The position numbers and the translations under genes were made by a program. A stretch of 64,000 nucleotides of DNA, from contig VWZL01001366.1 of the NCBI GenBank assembly GCA_013396915.1, forward strand, positions 682,001 through 746,000, read 5' to 3'. The stretch's first letter is position 1. Each line of letters opens with the position of its first letter. The notes beneath the pieces are model-generated. The model was not told the origin of the DNA, ran no database searches, and saw only the letters and a list, made by a program, of their open reading frames with translations. This stretch comes from Stercorarius parasiticus. Taxonomy: Eukaryota > Chordata > Aves > Charadriiformes > Stercorariidae. This document shows, piece by piece, positions 39,701 through 54,700 of this stretch.

Positions 39701-42700
39701 AATACTGATACGGTGTTTTAAAGCAATATGTATCTACTTCGGTGTAAAAGTATTTGGATATATAAAACACTAAATGAAGAAAAACATTTGGTGGGTGATG
39801 AAACAAGAGTTACCCCTAAACCATAGGCTTACTTGCTTTCAGGATGCCTTTAAGGATGTGGATATGTTCATTCTCACAGCTTATGGCTGCGTTTGAGTTG
39901 GTCATAAAATATTGTAAAGTAAGATAATTAAAGAAGTATATTCATGGGTAATGAATTGAGTAGAGATAACAAACCCTTTCTCAAAAGGCACAATTTAATT
40001 TAGTTCAATTGGTTTGGCCTGCTTATTACACTTGAGTTTTGTCTGTCAGACTTTAAGTATTTTCTGTAGATGAAACCTTCTACTGTTGTAGGTTTTTTTT
40101 TTGGGGGGCGGAGGTGGGGTGGGGGCATGGACTGTTAATTTTTAGCTACATTTGTATCTCAGAATCTGAGAAAGTTTAATTTGAAAAAACAGTCTCATCC
40201 ACAGGGTACATACGCAAAAGTTGTGTATTGAACACAACGTTTTGTTGTGAATGCCCAGCATTCAGTTCCATACTAGAAAAGCTTTTAATCGACATGCATG
40301 CCCACATGGTCTTTTTGTTTGTTATAGGTCTTGGTAATCACTCAAGCTGAGACTTTGAGAAATGCGAGAGAGGTTGGTCACTTAACTCTCCTGGACCCTT
40401 TTCTTAATTCCGTTCCTCATGCACTTATTCAGAGCAACGTTTTCTTGAGGACAAATCAATGATCTAGGTTCTGAAAGTGAAATGTGGTGATGACTCTTGG
40501 ATACAATACACATTTCTACTAAACACACCTTGCTCCTACCCAAGGAATTCCATAATACCTTGTGGAAAGACACTTTATATTAGGTAAACTCCTATGAATC
40601 AGATGAGAACACAGTTTTGATAACCTGAGATGTGTGATGGTGGATGTGCCCTTCAATAGCAGGGTAGAAATACTGGAGCACTTAAATTAGTTTCAGGAAT
40701 CAGACTTCTCTAGTAGAAGTGATCCCCTTTTATTGACCCTATAAAGCTTACCTTGCCTATGGGGGAGAGCTATGCAGGTTGGCCAGACTGTGGCTGTATT
40801 CAGGGACCAAGGAAAGAATGATGAAAAATTCTAGCTTTTTTGGCTCGGGTGAGCATGCTGCTTTTCCAGGAGTACAACTTCTCCTTCTCAGTGTCTTCTT
40901 CAAAGATAGAGGAAGGCATTGCAATTCTAAAACTCCTGATTGCCAAGCCTTGGTACCCCACTTGGCTAATGAACCCAGGAGAAAATACCTACCATGGAGG
41001 GAGCTATGATAGATAACGTGTGAGATAGCATGGACAGTCTGTTTGTCTTTCGCATGGCTTTTCTTGCTCCCAGTGAGACATGACTGGTGTGTTGTCCCAA
41101 TGTAGCAGCTAGGTACAAAAAAGTCTCTTGCCCTGTTGAAGTCATGTTCTGTACTTTGACTCTACTTCTCTGTAGTTCAGGTCTGACCCTGGGTGGATTA
41201 AACTTTTTATTATAAGATGTTTGCAGCAAAACATGCTTTGGTTCGTAAAGTGCTCTCTACAACACCTTTTAAAAACTGATTTTCATAACTACTTTCTCTT
41301 TGCAAATCTTTCATGGATCAGAAAAACAAATATATATTACTAATGTGAAGTAAGAAAGATGAAGCAATGACTTGATATTCGTTTCTGCACTGTAATCCCA
41401 TACTCATACCTGTCACTCACTAGTCAGAAATTATTTGAGTCTGTTGCTGAAGCAGTCCCCAATCCCACCATTGACAGATAGTAGGACCTTCAGTTCCAAG
41501 CAGTCTTAAGCAATACTGAGTCCTAACTAAATAGTTGGCATGGCTCTAACTAAATCTAAATGTAGCTGCAGTATACAGCTGATCACTCTAGGCTCACTTT
41601 ATAGGCAGTGAAGGAAAAAAAATCAGTATTTTTAGGGTGGGATTAATTTCATTTTAACATAGATCTTTAAAATACTGCAGGTACACCCTAAAAACACCAG
41701 TTTCTCTCAGTTGTCTATACAGTGAGGTCAGTGGGCCAGCTCAGGTATGGTGTGGGACAGGTACATTGTGAATGAGTAGAGTTTAATGAGATGAATCCCA
41801 CCCTGCATCTCAACAGCTGCTTCCCATACAGGATTGTGTACATGTGATGTGAATTAATCAAGTATGCTTTACCTCCATTTGGCTTTTTATAAAGGATAAT
41901 TTACTCTAAGAGAAAAATGTTCTAACTTATTTCTCCTCCTCTCAAAGATCCCTTCTATTTTTGTCTTAAGTAAACTGTCAACAGTTCTAAGGTCCCACGT
42001 AGATTGGCTTTTCCCACTTCTTTTTTTAGTAGAAGGTGAATGAGCAAGGACTTGCCTGTTGCTTTCTCTTTTAATTGTGGAACTACTTGTTGTGGTTTAG
42101 CCTCAGCTGGCAACAAAGAACCACGGATCCGCTTGCTGGTTCTCCCCCACCTGCCTTCCCACATGGTGGGATGGTGAGGAGAATTGGAAGAAAAAGGCAA
42201 AACTCGTGGTTGAGATAAAGGCAGCTTAACAGAACAGCAAAGGAAAGAGGAAAACAACAATACTGATAAAGGAATATACAAACATGACTAATGTACAACT
42301 GCTCACCGATTTGAAAAGTCCAGAAAGCCCAGCCCGCTCCTGAGCACCAATTCCTGCCCCCAGCTGCCCAGGCTATGTACTGAGCATGGCATCATGTGGT
42401 GTTGAATACCCCTTTGGCTAGTTTGAGTCAGCTGTCCTGGCCATGTCCTGTCCCAGCTCCTTGTGAAAATTAACCCTGTCCTCACTGGACCCAGGACATT
42501 ATTCACCCCTTTTTCTGTACCATCCATGTCGTGCCCAGATCTTACACTTTACAAATGATCACTGCCATTTTTTCCTATTGTTGATATATATGTGTGTGTA
42601 TATATATATACACAGACACAGATATCATTCCCTTAGTCTATGGGCCGTCCCTCTAGAATGTCTGTTGAGTTAATTTAATCCATGTCTCTGGGCTCTGTCT

Positions 42701-45700
42701 GTCATAACAGTGTCTCAGGGCAGGAGAGATGGTGTGTAGTGCTGACTGTTGCATGCTGTATCTGGAGCTTGTAGCTGGTATGTCTGGTGCGGCCCATGCC
42801 CACAGTCTATGAGTTGAAGATGTTGATCTCGAGGAAGTTGTTGGGTGCCAGTTGCTGAAGCCATTTCTGGTCCCATCACCACTGCATTTTACTTGGTTTC
42901 ATCGAAGTTCATCCCTCGTTACTTTGTGTGATTCTTACTGTAGTACCACTGATATGGCGTATAGCAATTGTAGTAGTGATGATATACAGTGGCGATGTTA
43001 TTTAGCAATTAACATCATATAGTTTGATTTATTGGCTATTCTCACCCAAAATCAAATCCCTGTGAGGTACGCATTGGACCTCCCCATCCTCTTGCATCAC
43101 CCATCAGGTGCACCCAGGTCCTTGAGTGAAAGCAGTCCCTCAGATGGGTTTGCCTTTGCCTGAGGCAGGACTAACCCAGACTATCTTCTCTAACATATTC
43201 TTCAGGTGCACTATGGGGACTTTATCCCCTTCTACGGTACGTGGAAGTTCTGATTGGGCAGGGCCAGCTCAATCAGATCCCCTGGTGTTGACTAGCCAGG
43301 TAGTGTATCCCAATGTTTTAAGGTCCCACCACCCATTACTCTCAATGTAGTTCTTAGCAGTCCATTTTATCATTTGACCTTACCAGAGGCTGGTGTGTGA
43401 CAGGGGATGTGATATATGCGCTCAATGCCACTCTTTGGCCTAGGTGTCTATGAGCCTATTTTGGAAACGAGTCCTGTTGCCCAACTCAATTCTCTCTGTG
43501 TGCCATGTTGCCACAGGACTTACTTTTCAAGGCCCAGGGTAGTGTTCTGGGTGGTGTCATGGGGCATGGGGTGTGTTTCCAGCCATCCAGTGGTTGCTTC
43601 CACCATTTTAAGCACATGGCTCTTGCCTCGGTGGGTTTGCGGCAGTGTGATATAATCAATCTGCCAGGCCTCCCTGTATTTATATTTCAGCCATTGTCTT
43701 CCATACCAGAGAGGCTTTAACCGCTTGGCTTGCTTGATTGCAGAGCATAATGGATAACCTGTGCAATAGTGTCTTTGGTCACAAGCCCCTCTGTAAGTTA
43801 CACCTTCTCCTTGATGGTCTGAGGTGTCATGGGCCCATTGGCAACATAAGGGTGAATTATTCATAGCTCAGTCCAGATCCACCTGAGCCACTTCAATCTT
43901 AGCAGCCTGATCCACCTGCGGGTTGTTTTGATGTTCCTTAATGGCCTGACTCTTGGGTACATGGGCATCTACGTGATGTACTTTTTCAACCATCTTCTCT
44001 AGGCAGGCAGCAATATCTTGCCACAATGGGGCAGCCCAGATGGGTTTGCCTCTGCACTGCCAGTTGCCCTGCTTCCATTGATGTAACCACCCCCACAGAG
44101 CATTTGCTGTCACCCATGAGTCAGTGTAGAGACAGAGTACTGGCCATTTTTTCACATTCAGCAATGTCTAAAGCCAGCTAGATGGCTTTCACCTCTGCAA
44201 ACTGGCTTGATTCACCTTGTCCTTCAGCGGCTTCTGCAATTCGTCGTGTAGGACTTCACACAGCAGCTTTCCACCTTTGATGTTTTCCTACAATACAACA
44301 GGACCCATCAGTGAACAGGGCATTATTTCTTCTCATTTTCTGGTAGTTTATTGTATGGTAGGGTCTCTTCCACATGTATCACCACCTCCTCTGGTGATAT
44401 TCTGAGATTTTTTGCCTTCTGGCCAGCGCATGGTCAATTCCAGAATTCCTGGGTGACTGGAGCTTCCCAGTTGAGCCCGCTGTGTCATCAGTGCGACCCA
44501 CTTACTCCACGTACATTTGTTGCATGATGTGTAGAGGGGACCCTCTCTTTGAACATCCAGCCCAGCACCAGCAGTTGAAGTGTTAAGAGGAGCTGTGCTT
44601 CTGTACCAACTACTTTCAAAGCAGCCTGAAACCCTTCATATGCTGCCAGTATTTCTTTTTCAGTTGGAGTGTAGCTGGCCTCAGATCCTCTGTATCTCCA
44701 ACTCCAAAACCCTCGGGGTTGACCTCAAGTCTCCCCTGGTGCTTTCTGCCAGAGACTCCAGGTAGAGCCATTCTCCCTGATTGTGGTGTAGAGCAAATTT
44801 TTAGCATCTTGCCCTGCCTGGACTTGCCCTAGGGCTACAGTATGAACTATTTCCTGTTAAATTTATTCAAAGACTTGTCATTTCTCAGGGCCCAGCACGG
44901 TGAGGTTAAGTTGTGCCTCTCTGGAATAACTGCAGCATTTTCCTTTCAAATATCCAACACTTTATCAGGGTCTTGTAGCTGTTCGTGAGTGAAGTTCCAA
45001 ACCACTGGAGGTGAGAAGTTCTCTAGATATCTGCCCATATTCTCCCACATGCAATGCCACCCATGACTATCCAGCCTCAGGGCAGATCTCTGTGTGGTAT
45101 TCTCAAATAGTTTTTTAACCCTTAACAAGACCTGAAACACATTCAGGAGACACAGTCATAGGACCATGCTGGTTTGAACATCCCAAGGATATTCAAAAGT
45201 TGTTGCACCTGGCTCCAAGGAGAAACAAAGAGGTGGAAGAGCTGGGTAAAGTATTCTCCACCCCCACCCCCCCATCCCCCCCGGCAAGTTTCCCTCATAG
45301 TTTGGGTGCGAATATTAATAAATTCTGAGAGATGGCACCTGAGGTACAGGCAGGACAGCAATGGTGCATAAACACACCAACATAACTGCCTGAACAGTGA
45401 TGTTATAATATCATAAGTTGATATTGCACAGGACAGCAAAATAATAATCCTGATCCATCTCCTGGAAGTGATAAACTCGTGCATTGAGATAAAGGCAGTT
45501 TAATAGAACAGCAAAGGAAATAGGAAAACAACAACATTCCAGAAAGCCCAGCCTGCTCCTGAGGGCCCATTCCTGAGGGGCCCATTCCTGCCCTCTGGAC
45601 AGCTTCCTCAGCTGTATACTGAGCATGGCATCACATGGTATTGAATATTCCTTTGGCTAGTTTAGGTCAGCCTGGACTGTGTCCCGTCCCAGCTCCTTGT

Positions 45701-48700
45701 GAAAATTAATCCTATCCCCGCTGGAACCAGGGCCATACTGCAAAAGATGGGCACTTTATTGCACTCCTGTACTGAGATGCGTGTAAGGTGTTCCACCCTA
45801 GGAAACTTCAAGTCCATAAACAAAGGAAATTAATGTAATTTCACATCCATATATATGAATTTTACTTACATCTGTGGGAAATACAGGTATCATGGTAACA
45901 AATCCATGAAAATACATATACTTGGAAAAAGACATTCAAATTTCACTGAAAAAGACTAAGAGAATGGATGATGCTTGCTCTGGATGATGATTGATGAGTA
46001 TATTTTAATTACTAAAGATTTATGAACTATTTCCTTCTAGATACAAAAGTAAAAAATGAGTAATCAGCAGAAACTCTCAGAATTGCTTAAATTTATGCCT
46101 GTGAGAAATCCTATTGAGGGAGTCTAATGATGTGTATAAAACTAAGTATGCAAGAAAACGTCTCCTGGTTTGGGAGAAGAGAATAAGAATATTCTCTGCT
46201 TCTCTAGGCTGGCACACGTTATATTTAAGCCATTCCGACTCTACAGTTTTTGTCAAGTCTGTTCCACAGCATGCTAACAACAACTTACTAGCTGCCATAT
46301 TATGTCTGTCTTAAAAGTACCTGGGAAATCTGTTCTGGTCTTCACAGCTACCCAAAAACTATTGATTTGCCATTCTTGTCACTCTTTGTGTCAGTATTTA
46401 TGCTTTTTTACTAAACAGCTGAAATGATAGAACATTCTTGGTATGTCTTTAGGCTGTGATATATAAAAAAATTGTTAGTGTGTGTAAGACTTTTCAGAAA
46501 AATGAAAACAGCAAAACCACTGCTAACAGCTTCAGCAGTAAGTGTTTTGATTTGTTTGTGGTGTGGAGTTTTATGTTTTTTTTTTTTAAGTCCTGGGTAA
46601 ATAATCCACATCCTGGAGCAGACTTGTAGATGTGTAGATCTTTCTAACACATCTTTCATCTTATTTTGAATAGGCTCAATTAGATTCCATTGACATTTGG
46701 GTGTTATCATTGGCCTCCCTGCTTGTGTCTGCGGAAGTGAATAGGGTTATTTATATCCATGAAGAGTGTTATACTTGGGGTACTCTTGCATTATTTTTTT
46801 TTTAACAAACATAATTAATTGTTAGAGAAACTGAGGTCCTGAGTATATAATGCAAAATAAAATGTTTGTGCTCCATGTCCTATGCTCATGGTGACTTTTT
46901 CCACATTGCCAATTGGGAAGGTGCATATTGTGCCACATTGAAATGCAGGCATTGAAATGCCATCCTCCCTGTGGGTGCCAGTGCTAAGTTTCTAACTGCA
47001 TTGTCTTCCTCATGCTCAGTGACGCCAAGGAGCCTGTGTTGCTCACAGTGACAATGATGCTAGACCTCTCAAAGACGGACAAGGGAAAAATATAGGTCTG
47101 ACACTGGTCTCAGTTCCTTCTTAACATGGGAAAAAGGAAGGCAACTTGCTAGGGAGTTGTCTTGGCAACTGTGTTGGCACTTCTCATGAGCCCCTAGGAC
47201 GGTGCAGTTTTGCACTGGCCCCTTATAGAAGCAAGTGGCTGGGTGCCATGGTCAGCCCTGTGATGTATACCCGTAAAGTTCACGTGATCAGAAGAGGAAG
47301 ACAGTTATTACAGGAAAAGCTAAATGGATCTCAGGCTTTAAATTTATGATGTGCTAGATACCTGAAACAGAGCTGATGCCAAAAAGTAGATATATTTCAC
47401 TTAGAAGAAAGGAAATCCGTCAGGGCTTTAATGATTTGACCAGGGGAGGAGAAATAGTACTTGGGAAATACTTTATAGATTTTTTTTTTTGACACTGACA
47501 CATCACTCAAATCAGTGATTGAAACTTTCATAACAATGGAGATTCATTTTACAGTTGAAGACAATTACCCTGTATTGATTTACATAATTGTAATCGTATG
47601 TTTTGCTGCAAGGGTAATTATAAATGGTGAAGTGTTGGTTAGCTTCTAATGAGATTTAGACATCAAGCTACTTCTTTACAGCTCTGTTGTCAGTGGCCTG
47701 AGATCCCTGCCATGTGTGCCAAGGCTGAGAAGCTAATTATGAGCAATAAGTGTGTGTCATTTTCTTTGTGAAATGACTGAATAAGCCTATTGCTGCTTGG
47801 TGAAGATGGCAGCCTTTCATGAGGGCAGACTTTTCCAGTTCCCAGTACATCAAGAGCAAGCCGGTCGCTGAAACACCATGTTCCTGATTTTGAAAGTCCA
47901 GACAAACTTGTAGCCTGCTCTGGGGAAGACAAATCCTCCCAGTGCTGTATTCAACACAATGAAAAACTTACCCATCTTTTGCAAGACAAGGAATCCTTGT
48001 TTGCGTCTTCCCAAGACCTAGAGCAGCACAGGTTCTGAGCACATAAAATACTCACCAAAAATAGTCTGTTTAGATTAATACTTGTCATCAGTTTTTGATA
48101 TGTATATTTTTTCACCACCTATTTTACTAACCAGCTATCTTGCTGCAATATGCAGTGAAGCTGTCAGATTTCATTTTAATTGCATTTGTGTTCAGCCAGA
48201 TGGCAAAATGCAGGTGTTAGTGATAAGTAATATTCTTTAATATTCAAATCAGCACTGCCCAATGCTCCTTTACAAATAGAACTGTCTCATTTCTGATTGC
48301 TCGGTGTTGTAAAAGTGTAGCTATTATGGGTCTATTGAGAACAGTTGTTATTCAGAAATAACCAGGTCAACTCCTTGTCCCCAGAAGCACTTGGCAACAC
48401 AACAGCATAACTAGTAAAGGCTGACATACAGGTGAAAACTCAATTTCATCAATAAATGAACTGAATAAAGACAACAGTGACTGGACTGGGACAAATATTT
48501 CTTGTGTAGCTTCATGTTCTGCATAACTGTACTGAATCTCTATGAATGGTGTAATACCGTACTTTCTTTTTACTTCAAGCTTCCATCATCCTGGTTTTTT
48601 TTCTCTGCAAGACCTGCATTAATCCTAGAGATGACTGTTTGGCTGGTGTCTGAGGACCTCTATCATCATCTTTGCTAATTACAAGATGTGGGATGGTTAA

Positions 48701-51700
48701 AGGCTAAAGATATATTACCTGGCCTGTATGTTTGAGAGAGAATAGAAAGAATTTGCCTTTTACCTATCATTTTACACATGCTATCTATAACTTTTACATG
48801 CTAATGCCTAAGGATTTAGCAAGAAAGGGACTCCGTTATGACAAATATTGCAGGAAGTCTGCTAATAGATGAGTTTTGCTTAAGGGAGGTTGGGGCCAGC
48901 CTCTATTAAGCCACCCTGGACATTCTCTACATGCTAATGACTGTATCATATGTTGTATACAAACTGTCTGACTGTACACATATCTACCTGAAGTACAGCT
49001 ACTTAATAGGCAACAGTGGCCCTCAGTTATTTTATATAAGCTCTTAAAAGGGACTTGTAACCTTTGAAAGCTTTTCACAAAAGAAACATCACTTCAGAGA
49101 AACTGTATTATGACAATTAGGCATAACCCCTAATCCAGAAAAAATTATAAATCAATAATGAATGTCTCTTCTCTCTGCAGACTTTATTAGAAGGGTGGGA
49201 GGAGAAAAAGTATCTAATAAGGAATGGAAGAGTTAGTTATGAAGATACTAATACAGATACAGGCTGGCATATGGTCTGTAGAGGAGTTTGTATTTAAATG
49301 GCAAATTTGTTAGTGCACAGAATTCCTTAAGCTGCTCAGGAGTGTTAGCTGAGCAACATCTGCTATTTGAATACTGACTCAACTAGAGAACAACATGTCT
49401 TCAGTATTGCAAACTTTGGGAGAGAAGATGGCAATTTGCTTTTATCATAAATGAAGACAGAACACAATTATGAAATATTATCACAGCACTATTTTTTAAA
49501 GTAATATGAATCATCAAAAAACAAATTAAATTGAGTAGATGGACACAAATATGATCCTGTAAAACACCACCAGCAGTAACATAATATATCAAAACATGAC
49601 CAGCAGCTGAACCCAATCAAAATGGAGGATACAGAGGTCAGTTGACAAGATGAATCAGCTTGGAATCAAAATGTGATTAGGAAAATTTAATACCTTTTAG
49701 CCTTCTACTGGACACATTCTGAAGTGCATTACTGGGACTTGGTGTGGAGCAGCCTGTGACACAGGAACAGGTGAAAACAAATTGTGCCCAGTGTCCTGCA
49801 TGCTGGTTGCACAGCCCCTGAGGTCAATGTGCTCACACAAGCTCAGGACCAAGACTACTCTCTGTAACACAAGCAGAGAAATATTATCTAGCCAGTGGAA
49901 TATTTTTGTTAATTTATGTAGATTTCTATCTTGCTATTGTTTCATGATCACTTTCACTTAAGTCCCTGTGTCTTTACTTTGTTACTTTATTTTCTGAAGC
50001 CTCCATCAGCCTTATGCTGACCTTTGGAACTCTGTCTAATGTTAAATATTCGACATTCCTTTGTAGCACATGCTCGTCTGTGTTTTCTGCTGAATCCATT
50101 ATCTTGGGAAGAAAAAATCCACAGTGTGAAAACATGGACTTTTCTACAGCAGGCTTTGTGCATTCTTTTGTTCTCTCATCACATACGCTACGCACATGCA
50201 GCTACTGTTCCCCACTAGTCCAGGTGGATCCCAATGGTAGCGGAACCTGGACTGGAGGTTAGTTTGAGGTTCAAGAGGAGGAAGGATGGGATTTACCAGC
50301 AGGGAGCTTATCTTCTATGTGACATCTCTAAAACCTCCAGCTGACTCATGGTTGTTACTCAAGACGTTTGTACCTCTGGTGGCTTGTGGGGGTGTAGTTT
50401 GGACTGAGTCTGATGATCTCAGGGAGATGAGTCTTTAAGCTGGGTACTTCATTGGTAACTTTTCTTCTAAATGACACTTTGCTATAACTTCTGTCATGAC
50501 AGACCTAAAGGAACCTATTATTTCTGTTTAATGAAGCATTGTTATTAAAACATAATGGAGACATAACTGATTGAAATACCAGCTGAGAATTCACTTGTTT
50601 CTCCTTTTCTTGAATGAGTTTGTGTTTTTTCCTGCAGAATTATCTACAGAAATGTTTTAACTAAGCATCAGGTATTTCAACTAAAAGTTATCTTTGCTTT
50701 AACAGTGATATCAAAACATTCTGCTATGGAGCTGCTGTGTGACACCCAAGGATGAAAACTGATCCATATGGGTGGAAATGGTAGCTAGCACTTCCTAGGG
50801 CAAGTACTGTACACTTGCTTTCTTCAGCTAATGGGGTGGCGAGACAAAGTGAGTGCAAGGGGATTTCAGACAGTTTGGTTTCTCTGCAGTAGGCAACTAG
50901 AGCTGCTACGGCTGAGGGAACAGGGCCAGAGCTATGTTGTATGGCTGGTGTATGCAGGAGAAGTAGAACAAACTTGGAGACGTTTTCATTAACGAAACCG
51001 GGGAGAACTAATGTTGTGGTTTTGCAATGGGGAAAAAAGGGAACAGTCTTTGTCAGTTAGTTGTTGCTTCAACACAGCACTTTTCCCTCAGCAAGCAAGA
51101 AAGCAATTGTTGATGAAAAGGTTCATGTGGGTTCATGACACCAAGCTGAGTGTGTGTTTTGGCTATTTCTCTGCTGCCTTCTGATTGGAGTCTGGGTTGT
51201 TCTGCTTGGGTGAGGGAAGGTGGGTCAAGGATTAAGGAACTGATACACTCTGTGAATGAAGGGTATAAGCACTCCACCTTCACATCTGCAGATAGCCAGA
51301 TAGGGTTGGTGGGAACCTCAACTTGTCTGAGCATTTGTAAGGGAAAACAGTGAGTTCTTACCTCTTATTAAATTAATTTGTGAGATCTTTGGTCTCATGC
51401 TGAAGGGAGGACTAAATACAATAACATGCTTTTCTTTTTTGCCTTTCTGGTTACCCTGTGGTGAAACAATGTCGTCCCTCATGTTTTCTTTCGTCTCTCA
51501 AGCAGCACAGGACAGATTTTGTGGAAAGGCTATAAAAGCCTAACTTGCCTATATTTATTCACACTGCGTAGTATGCCTGATTCATTCCAATGGAGTTGCT
51601 TACAAATCTAGTTTCTATTCAATTGTGACAGAAAACTTGGAGTTCAATTTATACAGTTGAAATAGTAAATGTTGCTTTAGAATTAACAGTGGAGTCTTGT

Positions 51701-54700
51701 CTGCTGCAAAGATGTTAGAAGAAGGAAAAATAGCCCATAATTAATGTTTCCGTACTTATCTTGTTGCTATACAACATGGTATATTCTGACATTTTTTTTT
51801 CACTGGTGAATTATTTCTGCTTTGTAGTTAAGAAATTAGTAGTGAGTGAAAGCCGTAAAAAAATGAAGCTTGAAAACTTGACATCTCAGTGTGCTTGGAG
51901 AAGTGCACTAAAATGTCAACTGATTTGCCAGCTATTAAGGCACAACTGCAGATTTCCATTAACACATTGAACTAGCTCCCTACAGCAGATAAAAGTCCCC
52001 TTCAAAAGAAGAAAGAAAAGATTCAGAGTAGGTCATTACCTAAACACAGGGACTAAATTAACTAGAACAAAAAAAAAATTCACAGCTTCTTCAGGAAAGC
52101 TTACTACTCCACATGGCACACTTCATTCACATTGGATGGGTCTTAATGACAAATATTTCTTGGTTTCTTGCTGTTTTTTCTATTGTTTTCTACAGGTATA
52201 TTCTTGTACAAATGATCAGCCTGTAAGGAGGTAATTATTTCTTTTGACATAGGTGTAGAGGGCCACAAATTAAAGAGAAGTAATTTAGGAGTTGGATTGT
52301 ACACAAATTTTCACTTGTTCAATTCTTTCACTTTATAATACTTCATTTAAGAGTTATTTAACCCTGCACAAGCATCTGCAAGAACAATGGTATCTTCAAA
52401 TTCAGATCAGTTTAGGGGAAAAAAAAAAAAAAGGCTTAATACAAAGTTTCAAGGTATTAACTCAGTTACCCTTTCAGATGAACCCTTGGGTACAGATTAG
52501 GCCTTCACATCTGTATTCTGTGTGGCTCCAAGGAGACTTCCTGCTTCAAGTGCACGACAGTGGCAAGCTGTTACTCAGGTCCACAAAATAGACATGTATT
52601 AGGGACTGCAGTGGCAGCTATCAAACAACTCTGCTGCCACTGTGCATCACAAGTGCCTAACCTCCTCCCTGCTCTATACTGTCCCACCTGGTTTCCTCAG
52701 CTTGGTGTGGGCGATGGAGCTGAGCCTTGACACTGATGCAACCTCTGTGTTGGACCAGCATACAGCACAACTTACAGCTTACGGACACAAGCCCTACAGC
52801 AGCTCAGAAACTGCATGTGCTGTTTGGCAACATGTCTCTGTGCAAGAGCTGACTGGAAGATAAGTACCCTGAAGAAGCTTGGTCAGTTAACCAGCAAGGA
52901 CCTGTTTGTCCAGTTAGAGAGGTCATTTGATTGAGGTTTTGGGACAGCCACAGAAGAGCAGAAACAATGCATGAGAACAGAGTGAGAGGAGCACTTCAGC
53001 CACCTGAGAAACACAGGGAAAGGAAGCAGATGTGTGTGTTACAGATGGAAAGCGAGCTGTTTTCCCATGAAAGGGAGGCACAGTACAGGAATTGAGATCG
53101 ATCGTGGCCAGCCTACTCATCTCAGTGGATTGAATGTTCCCGCATGACTGAAATGACGGGTATTTTGATACCTGAATTTGTTCATAACTGACTACTTGGT
53201 GTCAGGGAGGAGTATGTGCAGACTGCAAGGAATCATAAAAGAGTTTATTGCTTAAAAATTGTCTGGGAAATAAAAAGAACAAGACAATGAACAGAGGACT
53301 CTCCATAAATCTCCTCCATAAAACTGCATATACATCTTGAAGTAGTGCTTTCAATCCAATCTTTAGTTACAGGGGGAGGTGTGGTCCGTTTTCCTTGTAA
53401 ATGATTAATGTCCTACATAATTCAGTGCTAGCCTTTAGATGTTTGCACTGTTATGTACATATGTGTACTCTGGCAATAAGCCATAGTCACTCACCCAGTG
53501 GTGAGGACTAAAATGTTGAGCAGATCCTCCTTCACTGTGCACTCTGTCCTGTCAATGAGACGGAGCTTCTGGGGAAAATAACAAGGTGGTGATCGTGTCA
53601 GCAAAATTTGAATTGCAGCATTATAGATGAAGGAAATGAGCTGTGATTTCATGTGGAGCTTTCATCCTTGCACTTCCCACTTTAGAGCATTTAGAGTTAT
53701 CACTTTTTTACTTTGATAATAGGGGGATATTTTTTGCTTTTTGTTCAAAGAAGTCTTATGAAGAAACCCATTATTTCATATCCATCTGTAGCAAAGGGGC
53801 TGCCCCTTGATTCTTCAGCATCATTGCTGAAGGACTAGGACAGCTGGGACTATGGCTTTTACTGCATTCATTGATAGCAAGGCTCATAACCTGTATGAAT
53901 AAAGGGAAATGGCAGGAACGGAATTAGGACATACACAGAGTTGTCAGGACATTATCAGACAAAGTACAAATAGGTGCTCTCCTCTTCATCTCAGAGCCTG
54001 GCTTTTTCCACAGATACCTGTGGCACAAGCTTGTCCTTACATTAGGTTATTCTTAATTCTGTATTATTTTGTCACATTAATTACTGATAAGCAAGCAGCT
54101 TTTCAGAAGTCTGTTTGCGAAGCCTAAATAAGAATGAGACCACAAAGACACTTTTCTTACTGACAGCCCTTCTCTCAGATGAACTGTAATAGGATATCAT
54201 AAAGAAAAGGTTTCAGAGATACTTTTTTTTTTGATTTTCAGAGATACTTTTTTTTTTGAGGAAGATTACAAGAATTGTAGAAAACAAAATTTAGATTTAC
54301 TTTTTTTTTTCTTGTGGAAAGCTCCTAAAATTTAAAGTTACTTTCAGATTTAGCTAAAAGGCATGAGATGATCCTGCGTTTTCTCCCTATATTCATGCAA
54401 CTTTGATACAGTCTGCTTATTCTCTGTGAATTCTTGAAACTATGCTCTGTGCAGATATAGAGAAGTCTTCAGTCAGTTTTTGTGCTGTATGCAATCCACT
54501 ACAGAAAGTGTGCTACTCTGTCATTAAATATGAAAATGAAGCAACACTAGGGCAAGAAGAGTGAACTTTTTTATATCTTTTAGGTTTCTTTGTTCACTTG
54601 TATATTTATTCTATGTATATAGAAAAACAGTGGTTTGAAAAACTGAAGTACAGCTTAAGTAATTGGATAATGTTGCTATTTCCCAGCAACAAATTATTAT

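Larger units (their letters stand above)
42088..45735 (-). mobile_element. Decayed ERVL-type endogenous retrovirus, antisense in CHODL intron 1
   Basis: Two related LTRs (42088-42498 and 45470-45735) bracket an internal region whose coding remnants read on the minus strand: RNase H then integrase. The outer ends are TG...CA and both are flanked by tact (42084-42087 and 45736-45739), which fits a target-site duplication. At about 3.6 kb the copy is far shorter than a complete element. I saw no gag, protease or env of useful length, and the frames left carry stops and shifts. It cannot encode a working virus. The family assignment rests on similarity to class III (ERVL) avian elements from memory. 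Confidence 0.82.

Noticed and set aside
40088..40126. G-rich tract resembling the one at 32707
   Set aside because: It has only three separable G runs of useful length, and its resemblance to the other tract is limited to low-complexity G-rich text.
52607..52644. Hairpin cagtggcagc / gctgccactg with a 14-base loop
   Set aside because: The perfect stem is only 10 bp (12 with wobble pairs), and flanking bases do not extend pairing, too short for a microRNA precursor.
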